DNA of 11,370 nt from Chloroflexota bacterium. Its GTDB lineage: Bacteria > Chloroflexota > Anaerolineae > Anaerolineales > UBA11858. The notes under the pieces were generated by a model. That model was not told the origin of the DNA. It did no database searches and was given only the letters and a program-made list of their open reading frames with translations. Numbering within the stretch: the first letter of the stretch is position 1; each line of letters opens with the position of its first letter. The stretch covers positions 1 through 11,370 of the forward strand of contig DAOUWT010000066.1 of the NCBI GenBank assembly GCA_030666985.1, given 5' to 3'. The position numbers and the translations under genes are program-made. Positions 1-6,205 of the stretch are shown piece after piece.

Positions 1-4
1 ACCC

Positions 5-102
5 AGACCTGTCAGGTTTTAGACGATGATTTTTGGATAAATTCATGCCTGTATCGCACTTGTTTACCATCTCAAAAGGGTCTTTGGAAACCTGACAGGT
101 CT
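5..102. repeat. Paired REP-like palindromic units in inverted orientation
   Basis: The unit AGACCTGTCAGGTTT (5-19) recurs as its exact reverse complement at 88-102, 15 of 15 bases. Each arm is itself an interrupted palindrome (ACCTG-T-CAGGT), so the structure is two small hairpins facing each other across a 68-bp spacer, as in paired REP/BIME arrangements. The same frame with a different centre (AGACCT-CCG-AGGTTT) occurs inside the methyltransferase gene at 9228-9269. The repeat is seen directly; the REP label is by analogy. Confidence 0.75.
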
Positions 103-166
103 TGTGCTGTATCCCCTACCCCACCATTCATCAAAGAGCCCACGTAATTATTCACTCCCTTAGCCA

Positions 167-181
167 AGACCTCGGAGGTCT
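167..181. repeat. Solo REP-like palindrome
   Basis: AGACCTCGGAGGTCT is a perfect odd-length palindrome (7-bp arms around a central G). It shares the AGACCT...AGGT frame with the units at 5-19, 88-102 and 9228-9269, so it looks like a single copy of the same dispersed repeat family. Confidence 0.6.
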
Positions 182-416
182 GCCATGTCGGGATAGGGGA
201 GGTGAACGGTTACTAGCACACACAGTTTCCACGCACGCTAAGAATCGTCACTAGCCTGCGGGCTGTACCGTAGTGCCTCCCTATTATACATGAAATACGT
301 TTTTGGGGGAAATGAACATGACAAGAATTTCCATCCCATTGAATGATTCAGCACGCCCGCAAACGACGGCTGAGTGCCGCAAACAGGGATACTACCTTTC
401 CTTTTTTCCCAAGTAC

Positions 417-437
417 CCAATATCCAATATCCAATCC
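417..437. repeat. Heptamer tandem repeat just downstream of tldD
   Basis: Two exact copies of CCAATAT are followed by a degenerate third (CCAATCC). This is a short simple-sequence array 13 bp from the tldD stop codon. It resembles in kind the other short intergenic repeats here (1928-2130, 6141-6195, 8356-8385). No function can be assigned. Confidence 0.5.
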
Positions 438-449
438 CCAACACCAACA

Positions 450-1913
450 CTACCCCATCATCCCCACCTGCACGTTGCGGAAGCGGGCCGGCGCGGCCCC
501 GTGGCCGGTGTGGGCAACCTGTCCCGGCTGGCCTTTGCCGCAGTTGGGTGTGCCCCACACGTGCCAATGCTCGGCGTTACAAATGGCGTCACAATTCCCC
601 CAGAACTTGGGCGTGATGTCGGTGTAGGTAGCGTTCTTGAGCATCTGTCCCAGCTTGCCATTCTTGATCTCGTAAGCTAACTCAGTGCCGAATTGGAAAT
701 TGAGGCGTTTGTCGTCAATGCTCCAGCTTTTGTTGGTGATCATGTAAATGCCATCGTCCGTGTCGGCGATGAGGTCGTCTAAAGTCCACTCGCCCGCTTG
801 GAGGCTGACATTGGTCATGCGGATGAGGGGGATGCGGTTCCAGCCGTCGGCACGCATGGAACCGTTGCTGCGGGCCGGAGCCTGGGGGTGGGTGCGTCGC
901 AACTGGCTAGCTGTTTCCCGCGAGGTGAGGTAGCCCACGAACATGCCATTTTTGACGATGTCGGTGGTCTGCGCGGGGACGCCTTCGTCATCGTAGCCAA
1001 ATGTTCCCAGGCCGGTGGGCGTGACCGCGTCGGCGGTGATGTTGACTATATCGGAGCCGTAGCGGAAGGAGCGGTACTTTTCCGGGGTGAGGAAGCTGGT
1101 TCCTGCGTAGGCGGCCTCGGTGCCGAAAACGCGGTCTAACTCAATGGGATGCCCACAAGATTCATGTACCTGTAGGGCCAGTTGCGGCCCGTCCAGGATG
1201 ATGGTGGTCTCCCCGCTGGGGCACTGCGGCGCGCTGAGGAGGGCGACAGCCTCCTCCCCCATGCGTTGAGCGTTCCCCACCAGGTCCCACTCCTCAATGA
1301 ATTCCCAGCCTGCCGTGCCCTGATGTCGGCCAAAGGAGTTGGGGTAAGAGCGTTTTTGCATCTCTCCCTCGGCAACGGCGGTGGCTGTCAGGCCCAATCC
1401 GCTTTCGGTGATCTCTTGCTCTATATAACTCCCCTCGCTGCTGGCGAAAGTCTGGTTTTCGCGGATGAAGGTCAGGCTAGATGTGGCGACCATGACTCCC
1501 GGCACCGAGCGGGTTTCTTTGTCTGCATCCAGCAATAATGAAACTTTGTCGTTCAAAGAGACAGAGAATGGATTAATTTTGACGGGCGTTTTGTAAGTGT
1601 CCTCGTGGACTTCGGGCGGCCCAATGTTGACGGCCTCTTGGTTGGCTAGAGCGCTGGCTTTGGCAATTGTCACCGCCAGGGCCGCCACGCGGTCAACTTC
1701 GGCGGGGGTGAGGGTGTTGCTGCTGGCAAATCCCCAGGCTCCGTCTGCGATCACTCGCACCCCAAATCCCTGGTTAGTGTCTAAAGATAGGCCTTGGACA
1801 ATGCCGTTCTTGACATTTATATTTTGGGTTTGGCGGTTGATGATTCTAATATCTGTGTATGTGGCCCCTTGCACTTGAGCTAGATTGAGGGCGCGGTCGG
1901 TTAATTCTCGCAT
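450..1913 (-). CDS. tldD: TldD-family zinc metalloprotease (catalytic subunit)
   Basis: The 487-residue protein matches the usual TldD length (about 480). TldD is the zinc-bearing half of the TldD/TldE heterodimer, a cytoplasmic protease known in E. coli to mature microcin B17 and to degrade the CcdA antitoxin. The family's zinc motif HExxxH is present as HESCGH at residues 250-255. The C-terminus, with NCGKGQPGQVAHTGHGAAPARF before the stop, is the conserved glycine-rich end of this subgroup. I chose the ATG at 1913 because GGAGG lies 4 nt upstream and homology to TldD begins at MRELTDRALNLAQ. The frame stays open 49 codons further upstream, but those codons only translate a 24-bp tandem repeat (YQHTNFPI repeated). 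It follows the tldE gene on the same strand, so the pair is probably one operon. The natural substrate here is unknown; no RiPP precursor is visible nearby. Confidence 0.93.
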   Translation of the reverse strand: MRELTDRALNLAQVQGATYTDIRIINRQTQNINVKNGIVQGLSLDTNQGFGVRVIADGAWGFASSNTLTPAEVDRVAALAVTIAKASALANQEAVNIGPPEVHEDTYKTPVKINPFSVSLNDKVSLLLDADKETRSVPGVMVATSSLTFIRENQTFASSEGSYIEQEITESGLGLTATAVAEGEMQKRSYPNSFGRHQGTAGWEFIEEWDLVGNAQRMGEEAVALLSAPQCPSGETTIILDGPQLALQVHESCGHPIELDRVFGTEAAYAGTSFLTPEKYRSFRYGSDIVNITADAVTPTGLGTFGYDDEGVPAQTTDIVKNGMFVGYLTSRETASQLRRTHPQAPARSNGSMRADGWNRIPLIRMTNVSLQAGEWTLDDLIADTDDGIYMITNKSWSIDDKRLNFQFGTELAYEIKNGKLGQMLKNATYTDITPKFWGNCDAICNAEHWHVWGTPNCGKGQPGQVAHTGHGAAPARFRNVQVGMMG

Positions 1914-1927
1914 TGTTCCTCCGTTGG

Positions 1928-2130
1928 TTGGTATATTGGGAAGTTGGTAGATTGGGAAGTTGGTATGTTGGTAGATTGGGAAGTTGGTATGTTGGTAGAT
2001 TGGGAAACTGGTATGTTGGTAGATTGGGAAATAGGTATGTTGGTAGATTGAGAAAACCAATCTACTAATCTACTAATCTACCAATCTACCAATCTAATCT
2101 ACCAATCTACTAATCCCCAATATACCAGCC
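1928..2130. repeat. Tandem-repeat block with opposed halves between tldE and tldD
   Basis: Four 24-bp units lie head to tail at 1960-1983, 1984-2007, 2008-2031 and 2032-2055, differing at only a few bases. Two shorter 16-bp variants precede them at 1928-1959. The core word is TTGGTAGATTGGG. From 2056 to about 2115 the reverse-complement word (CCAATCTAC / TAATCTAC) is repeated in 8-10 bp steps. The two halves are therefore complementary, and an mRNA running from tldE into tldD could fold into a long imperfect hairpin here. Because 24 is a multiple of 3, the array also creates a false open frame upstream of tldD. Confidence 0.9.
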
Positions 2131-2139
2131 TACCAACAA

Positions 2140-3486
2140 TTAAAATTCAGTAGTACCCGTGAATGTGAAGTTGTGTATCTTGGCCGCCGGGGCGCAGACG
2201 GCAAAATTGCCCCAGCCAATCTTTTTCATCTTGAGTTCTGAGCCGAGCATCTCGGCCTCTGCGAATGCTTCTAGGATGCTCTGCGTGAAGCGCAGGTTTT
2301 TCAGGGGGCGGGTAATCGCGCCATCTTCGATGAGAAATGTTCCATCGCGGGTCATGCCGGTGAGCGTGGTTTTGATGGGGTGAAGGGGATTGGTGTAGTG
2401 GAAGCGTGTCACCCAGATTCCGCGCTTGGTGGAGGCTAGCATTTCTTCTTTGGTGGATTGGCCGGGGGCCATGAAAAGGTTGATGGGGAGGGGCCCCATG
2501 GTGTTGGGCGCGGGGAGGCTGTGCCCGGTGGAGGTTTTTCCCTCTTCGCGGCCAGCGGTGAATGTGTCGTAGACCACGCCCTGGGCGATTCCCTTTTCGA
2601 TGAGGCTCACGCGCTGCTTGGGGACTCCCTCGAAGTCGAAGGGCATCACCATCCCCCGGGGGTCGTGACCATCATCCCAGATGGTGATGTTCGCCCCGGT
2701 GATTTCCTCCCCCAGGCGGCCGCTCATGAAACTGCGTCCCTCTTGCATGGAGAGTGCGCCAAATCCCAAGTAGCCCAGCATGAAAAGCATATCCGCCACG
2801 GCTGCTTCTTCTAAGATGACGGTGTAAGCTCCCGGCTCTATATCGGTGGGGCGGCGGCTTTCGAGGGCTTTGTCTACGGCTATTTGCCCGATTGCGCGGG
2901 GGTCAATGTTCGTAACGTCGGTGCCAGTGGCAGTCGCAAAGCCTGAGCTGTCTTCGCTCATGATGACAGTGACAATGTGCGCCAATGTGTTACGGTGATA
3001 GGCAGATGCTCCCAGGGAGTTGGCGACCATGATCTCAGTCTCGGCAGTCGAAAAAGCCCCGGCTGCTTTCAGGTCATTCTCCCGGGCTAAATTGCAAATA
3101 GCGGCTACTCCCTTGGCTCGTTCTTGTGGGGTATAGGCGGCGGTGGCTTCAACATAGGCGTCCACCTCCTGGTAAGGCTTCGGCCCCGGGAGGGAGTCGA
3201 ATTCGGGGTTTTCTTGTTGGAAGCGGGCTACCGTTTCGGCTGCTTCGACGGTCTTTTTTAGGGCGGCTTCGCTCAGGTCATTGCCTGAAGCTACTCCTAC
3301 TTTTTTGCCGAACACGGCCCGCACCCGCACTGATACATCGGTCTCTGAAACGTTTTGGTGAATGGCGTTGACCGCGAAACGGGTCAGGTGCTCGTCTCCG
3401 CTGAAGATGAGCACCTCTGTCTGGTCAGCGTTGGACAAGGCTAACGCGCGGTCGGCTATTTCTCGCAGCTTTTCTTTTCCTAGCAT
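2140..3486 (-). CDS. tldE: TldE/PmbA-family metalloprotease partner subunit
   Basis: The 448-residue protein has the standard PmbA/TldE length (about 450 in E. coli). In characterised systems it forms the heterodimer with TldD and lacks the zinc motif; no HExxxH is present here, as expected. The N-terminal part (roughly residues 10-100, with VSVRVRAVFGKKVGVASGND) and the C-terminal glycine-rich part (such as GAYTVILEEAAVADML and FMAPGQSTKEEML) fit the N- and C-terminal TldD/PmbA domains. The ATG at 3486 has AGGAG 8 nt upstream. It is the first gene of the minus-strand pair, with tldD 226 bp downstream beyond a repeat block. A TATTAT -10-like box lies on the minus strand at 3518-3513, but I find no convincing -35. 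The target peptide is unknown. Confidence 0.92.
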   Translation of the reverse strand: MLGKEKLREIADRALALSNADQTEVLIFSGDEHLTRFAVNAIHQNVSETDVSVRVRAVFGKKVGVASGNDLSEAALKKTVEAAETVARFQQENPEFDSLPGPKPYQEVDAYVEATAAYTPQERAKGVAAICNLARENDLKAAGAFSTAETEIMVANSLGASAYHRNTLAHIVTVIMSEDSSGFATATGTDVTNIDPRAIGQIAVDKALESRRPTDIEPGAYTVILEEAAVADMLFMLGYLGFGALSMQEGRSFMSGRLGEEITGANITIWDDGHDPRGMVMPFDFEGVPKQRVSLIEKGIAQGVVYDTFTAGREEGKTSTGHSLPAPNTMGPLPINLFMAPGQSTKEEMLASTKRGIWVTRFHYTNPLHPIKTTLTGMTRDGTFLIEDGAITRPLKNLRFTQSILEAFAEAEMLGSELKMKKIGWGNFAVCAPAAKIHNFTFTGTTEF

Positions 3487-3877
3487 GATTTGGGCTCCTT
3501 TTTGTGATGCTTATAATACGCCGCTATGACGACCTCGTAGTAGGTAGCCACTCACTCCCTGTTGGAGATTGGGGGGAACGTATGCGGCTGGGGATGCGTA
3601 AAACCTCGCCCCGGCGAGATGCCAACCCCCATGGTTTGTCCCCGCTTGGGCGTGGCGCCTGGGGCTTGCTCTCACGCCCACCCCCCCGTCCCCCCAAAAA
3701 AATCCACGGGGTTGAATAATCACCGTAGATATGATTGTAGGTAAAGGTATAGATGCGGGCAAGTGTCGAAAATCACCAGAAATAATCTGCCGTACATTCC
3801 TAGGCTCGCCTTGTATTCAAGTCTTGTCTGAAGTAGAATAATCAAAGGAAATAATATACTATATTGAGGAGAAGAAA
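3487..3877. other. Divergent intergenic region between tldE and ocd-like gene
   Basis: No gene is supported. The left part serves as the upstream region of tldE (minus) and the right part of the cyclodeaminase-like gene (plus). In the middle, 3569-3697 is a GC-rich block bounded by opposed G and C runs (TTGGGGGGAACG near 3569 and CGTCCCCCCAA ending 3697). It contains a small hairpin, CTCGCC-CC-GGCGAG (about 3606-3619). It could be a degraded mobile or repeat element, but the terminal match is short and of low complexity. Confidence 0.5.
3811..3839 (+). promoter_or_regulatory. Putative sigma-70-type promoter of the ocd-like gene
   Basis: TTGTAT (3811-3816) and TAGAAT (3834-3839) are separated by 17 nt. 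This places the expected transcription start about 30 nt before the ATG at 3878. It is the best -35/-10 pair in the gap by eye, and the -35 is only a partial consensus match. Confidence 0.5.
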
Positions 3878-4867
3878 ATGACCACAAAACTATTATCCAG
3901 AAGTGATGTGATGCAGGTCTTGAAAATGTCTGATGTCATTGATATTCTTGAGAAAGCGTTTGCCGATCTGTCAAACGAAAATGCAAATATGCCTCTGCGT
4001 ACTCCAATCACGACGCCCGATCATGGCGGGTTGGCTCTTTTTATGCCCGCGTACCTTAAGGGTTTGGGAGCACTAGGTATCAAGGTTGTGACTGTATACA
4101 AAGAAAACCCATCGAAATATGATATAGCAACCATCTTTGGCACAATTACCTTATTAGATGAAAAAACCGGCGCTCCGATTGCGATTATGGATGGGAGTTA
4201 CTTGACCGCAATGCGGACGGGCGGGGTCGCCGGCCTTGCAACCAAGTTTTTGGCTCGTGAAGGTGCTAAAGTTCATGCTTTATTTGGCGCAGGCGGCATG
4301 GCGGAGTCTCAGGCATTAGCTATAGATAATGTCCGTGATATTGATAAATTGATCCTTTATTCAGTTGATATACTTGAAAAAAGGATTAAATTCAAGGAAA
4401 CCCTCGGGGAACTTGTAGACTGTGAAATTGTATTATCGGATAATGCCGAACAAGCTGTCCGTGAGGCCGATATTATCACTCTGATTACCACTGCCAAAGA
4501 TCCAATTGTAAATGGCGATTGGGTCAAGCCTGGAACCCATATCAACGGGATTGGTTCTCATACTCCTGTAACGCGCGAAGTGGATACCAAGACGGTACAG
4601 AACTCTAAAGTGGTTTGTGACCTTGTAGAAGCTTGCGAGCCAGAAGCAGGTGATTTCATTATCCCGATTGAGGCGGGAGAATACAGTTGGGACAAAATTC
4701 ACGGTTCATTGGGTGATGTAGTTATCGAAAAGATCACCGGACGTGAGAACGCTGAAGAAATCACTTTCTTCAAAAGTGTTGGTTTGGCGATTCAGGATAT
4801 TTCAACCGCTTTCCACGTCTATAATAAAGCTGTTGAAATGGGAGTGGGCACAGACTTCGATTTCTAA
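3878..4867 (+). CDS. Ornithine cyclodeaminase / mu-crystallin family dehydrogenase
   Basis: The 329-residue protein has the usual length for this NAD(P)-dependent family, which includes ornithine cyclodeaminase, alanine dehydrogenase (Archaeoglobus type) and ketimine reductases. Seen in the sequence: the substrate-binding region with GIKVVTVYKENP (residues 67-78), the conserved AMRTGG (111-116), a Rossmann loop GAGGMAESQA (137-146) and the family GSHTPVTREVD stretch (227-236). The Rossmann loop departs from the common GxGxQA form because Met replaces Gln. GAGGAG lies 6 nt before the ATG, an excellent ribosome binding site. Base composition is AT-richer than the flanking protease and mutase genes, which may indicate separate ancestry. 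A MazG-like gene starts 34 bp after its stop and could be co-transcribed. The substrate cannot be decided from sequence alone, so I give no gene symbol. Confidence 0.85.
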   Translation: MTTKLLSRSDVMQVLKMSDVIDILEKAFADLSNENANMPLRTPITTPDHGGLALFMPAYLKGLGALGIKVVTVYKENPSKYDIATIFGTITLLDEKTGAPIAIMDGSYLTAMRTGGVAGLATKFLAREGAKVHALFGAGGMAESQALAIDNVRDIDKLILYSVDILEKRIKFKETLGELVDCEIVLSDNAEQAVREADIITLITTAKDPIVNGDWVKPGTHINGIGSHTPVTREVDTKTVQNSKVVCDLVEACEPEAGDFIIPIEAGEYSWDKIHGSLGDVVIEKITGRENAEEITFFKSVGLAIQDISTAFHVYNKAVEMGVGTDFDF

Positions 4868-4901
4868 TTTCGTGCTGCCAAATTCGTTAAAGTCACTCCT
4901 C

Positions 4902-5213
4902 ATGCCCACTCCCACTTTCCAAAACCAAGTTAATGATTTTGTGAATGTTCACGATCTCGAAATCCCCGTCGCGGATCGGTTGTTGGACCTGGTTTCTGAA
5001 ATTGGCGAAGTCGCAAAAGAAATCCTTAAATCCACGGAGTACGGGAAACACCCCTTTGGGCCTGGAGAGGGTTGGGAGGATGAAATCGGCGATGTATTTT
5101 TCTCCCTGGTCTGCATTGCCAACTCTACCGGCGTGGATTTGCTTGCCGTGCTGGAGGCAGCTTTGTCGAAATACGAGAATCGCCTATGCACAGGGAGCGA
5201 TCCTGGCTCGTAG
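4902..5213 (+). CDS. Short MazG-like nucleotide pyrophosphohydrolase
   Basis: This 103-residue all-alpha protein shows the metal-binding signature of the MazG/dUTPase-2/iMazG fold: E33-I-G-E36 followed by E61-I-G-D64 (ExxE...ExxD). Such enzymes hydrolyse (d)NTPs or modified nucleotides to the monophosphate and pyrophosphate, as house-cleaning or in stress control. A single short domain is typical of the compact members rather than of the two-domain E. coli MazG (263 residues). The start is uncertain: the ATG at 4902 has no clear Shine-Dalgarno, and an in-frame GTG at 4872 is an alternative. The frame remains open upstream only by overlapping the preceding gene. It is on the same strand, 34 bp after that gene, so expression by readthrough or translational coupling is plausible. 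The last eight residues look non-conserved. Confidence 0.8.
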   Translation: MPTPTFQNQVNDFVNVHDLEIPVADRLLDLVSEIGEVAKEILKSTEYGKHPFGPGEGWEDEIGDVFFSLVCIANSTGVDLLAVLEAALSKYENRLCTGSDPGS

Positions 5214-5216
5214 TAA

Positions 5217-5255
5217 GTCAGGAACCGCGTTCCTCCGAGGAACGCGGTTCCTGAC
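5217..5255. repeat. Perfect 39-nt palindrome between convergent genes
   Basis: The left arm GTCAGGAACCGCGTTCCT (5217-5234) and right arm AGGAACGCGGTTCCTGAC (5238-5255) are exact complements around CCG, and the central C5235 and G5237 also pair. It starts 3 bp after the MazG-like stop codon and lies 22 bp from the 3' end of the convergent tRNA gene. It could terminate both transcripts, but neither flank carries a clean T-run directly after the stem. A dispersed palindromic repeat is equally likely; its centre, CCTCCGAGG, matches the REP-like unit at 9228-9269. Confidence 0.8.
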
Positions 5256-5277
5256 GTTCTCCCCCTTAAACCAAAAA

Positions 5278-5350
<73 letters not shown>

Positions 5351-5370
5351 AATGTTTTTATTGCACGGGG

Positions 5371-5399
5371 ATTATACTGGAAATTGGGCGTGTAGGCAA
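5371..5399 (-). promoter_or_regulatory. Promoter of tRNA-Lys
   Basis: On the minus strand TTGCCT (5399-5394) is followed after exactly 17 nt by a perfect TATAAT (5376-5371). The -10 box is 20 nt upstream of the mature tRNA 5' end, so the primary transcript would carry a leader of about a dozen nucleotides. This is a strong sigma-70-type match in the expected place. Confidence 0.8.
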
Positions 5400-5450
5400 G
5401 TGGGGAAGTAGATTGGTTGAGAAATTATGAGAGGCGGGGGAAACAATATC

Positions 5451-5479
5451 TTGACCTCTATTTTTATATGGATTAGAAT
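5451..5479 (+). promoter_or_regulatory. Promoter of the toxin-antitoxin operon
   Basis: TTGACC (5451-5456) and TAGAAT (5474-5479) are spaced by 17 nt, each one mismatch from the sigma-70 consensus. The start codon of the antitoxin is 35 nt after the -10 box. In this class the antitoxin or toxin-antitoxin complex usually represses its own promoter, but I see no clear operator palindrome over these boxes. Confidence 0.7.
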
Positions 5480-5514
5480 ACACATAACTCAATTGTAGCT
5501 AAAAGGAAAGTGTT

Positions 5515-5748
5515 ATGAAAACTATTCAAATGACCATTGACGAGCCCCTGCTTCATGAGGTAGACCAAGTTATTCACAGCTTGGAGACAAATCGATCTGC
5601 TTTTATTCGGAAAGCATTGAGATTAGCCCTACAAAAACATAAAATCCGCAAGTTGGAGGAACGTCACGCTGAAGGATACGCGCAATATCCCGTTGAAAAA
5701 GGCGAATTTGACATCTGGCAGGATGAACAGGTTTGGGGTGCAGAATGA
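5515..5748 (+). CDS. Ribbon-helix-helix antitoxin (CopG/MazE-like)
   Basis: This 77-residue protein begins with a short beta strand (KTIQMTID, residues 2-9) and two helices ending in NRSAFIRKAL (residues 26-35), the classic ribbon-helix-helix DNA-binding fold. The charged C-terminal part (residues 40-77, rich in Glu, Lys, Trp and Tyr) is the expected toxin-neutralising tail. AGGAAAG precedes the ATG. Its stop codon overlaps the toxin start (ATGA), so translation is coupled. Its partner is the MazF-like gene; the role is inferred from fold and gene order. Confidence 0.88.
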   Translation: MKTIQMTIDEPLLHEVDQVIHSLETNRSAFIRKALRLALQKHKIRKLEERHAEGYAQYPVEKGEFDIWQDEQVWGAE

Positions 5749-6071
5749 AACGCGGTGAAGTTTACTGGTACACCTTCAAGTCTCCTGATAAACGCAGACC
5801 TGTACTCATTTTAACGCGCACCGCGATCATTCCCTATCTCAACACGGTAAGTATTGCACCCATCACAACCAAAGTCCGAGACATTCCATCGGAGACATTA
5901 TTAACCACCGAAGATGGAATGTATGCAAACTGCGTTGTTAATTTTGATAACATCCAGACGGTTTCGCAAGCTAAAATCGGGAAAATTATCACTCAGTTGT
6001 CTCCAGAGCGAATGGACGAAGTAAGGACAGCCATCAATTTTGCATTGGGGTTAGATAAATTATTTTGGTAA
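5745..6071 (+). CDS. MazF/PemK-family mRNA interferase toxin
   Basis: This 108-residue protein has the length and motifs of MazF-like endoribonucleases: MKRGEVYWYTF at the N-terminus, RRPVLILTR (residues 17-25) and TVSIAPIT (34-41), which form the core of the SH3-like barrel and the active-site strand. These toxins cleave mRNA at short specific sites and are held inactive by the upstream antitoxin. The ATG at 5745 overlaps the antitoxin stop by 4 nt and matches the family N-terminus. A start 12 nt further upstream is open but adds only four residues (MGCR). The cleavage specificity cannot be read from the sequence. No truncation is seen. Confidence 0.9.
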   Translation: MKRGEVYWYTFKSPDKRRPVLILTRTAIIPYLNTVSIAPITTKVRDIPSETLLTTEDGMYANCVVNFDNIQTVSQAKIGKIITQLSPERMDEVRTAINFALGLDKLFW

Positions 6072-6115
6072 ATTGCTAACGCGCCGCGCGAAGGGCGTTG
6101 TTTCGCGGAAGATGG

Positions 6116-6121
6116 TATTAT
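6116..6121 (+). promoter_or_regulatory. Possible -10 box upstream of the mutase gene
   Basis: TATTAT at 6116-6121, within TATTATACA, lies 84 nt before the mutase start. The only -35-like word nearby (TTGTTT at 6098) is poorly spaced. This is a weak call, made because an operon promoter is expected in this 134-bp gap. Confidence 0.25.
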
Positions 6122-6140
6122 ACAGGTGCGCCTGTCCCAG

Positions 6141-6195
6141 TCCCCTAGTCACTGATCCCTAGTCCCTCATCACCTCACCCCTCATCACCTCATTA
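6141..6195. repeat. Short tandem repeats upstream of the mutase gene
   Basis: The block contains CCCTAGTC repeated (6142-6150 and 6157-6164), then CTCATCACCTCA-type words repeated to about 6192. The 12-mer TGATCCCTAGTC (6153-6164) occurs in inverted orientation at 8352-8363, just after the epimerase gene. No Shine-Dalgarno is recognisable between this array and the mutase start. Confidence 0.7.
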
Positions 6196-6205
6196 CCCGC
6201 CCCCT

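Larger units (their letters stand above)
1..449. other. Intergenic repeat-bearing region, no convincing gene
   Basis: No open frame here has a plausible start, ribosome binding site and recognisable protein; frames that cross it are low-complexity or antisense to tldD. It lies downstream of the minus-strand protease operon, so it holds the 3' end of that transcript. Visible content is a pair of palindromic units in inverted orientation (5-102), a third unit (167-181) and a short heptamer repeat (417-437). I see no clear intrinsic terminator with a U-tract for tldD. Confidence 0.6.

Noticed and set aside
303..680. Plus-strand open frame of about 125 codons at the left end
   Set aside because: It mostly lies antisense to the end of tldD, has no recognisable domain and contains low-complexity Pro/His-rich stretches from the repeat region.
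1928..2130. CRISPR array
   Set aside because: The repeats are contiguous 24-bp units without unique spacers, and there are no cas genes.
450..3486. RiPP biosynthetic cluster around tldD/tldE
   Set aside because: No precursor peptide, cyclodehydratase, radical SAM or transporter gene is adjacent; TldD/TldE are also widespread outside such clusters.
4743..4901. Upstream extension of the MazG-like frame
   Set aside because: These 53 codons overlap the 3' end of the preceding gene in another frame and do not look like MazG sequence; the start near 4902 is more likely.
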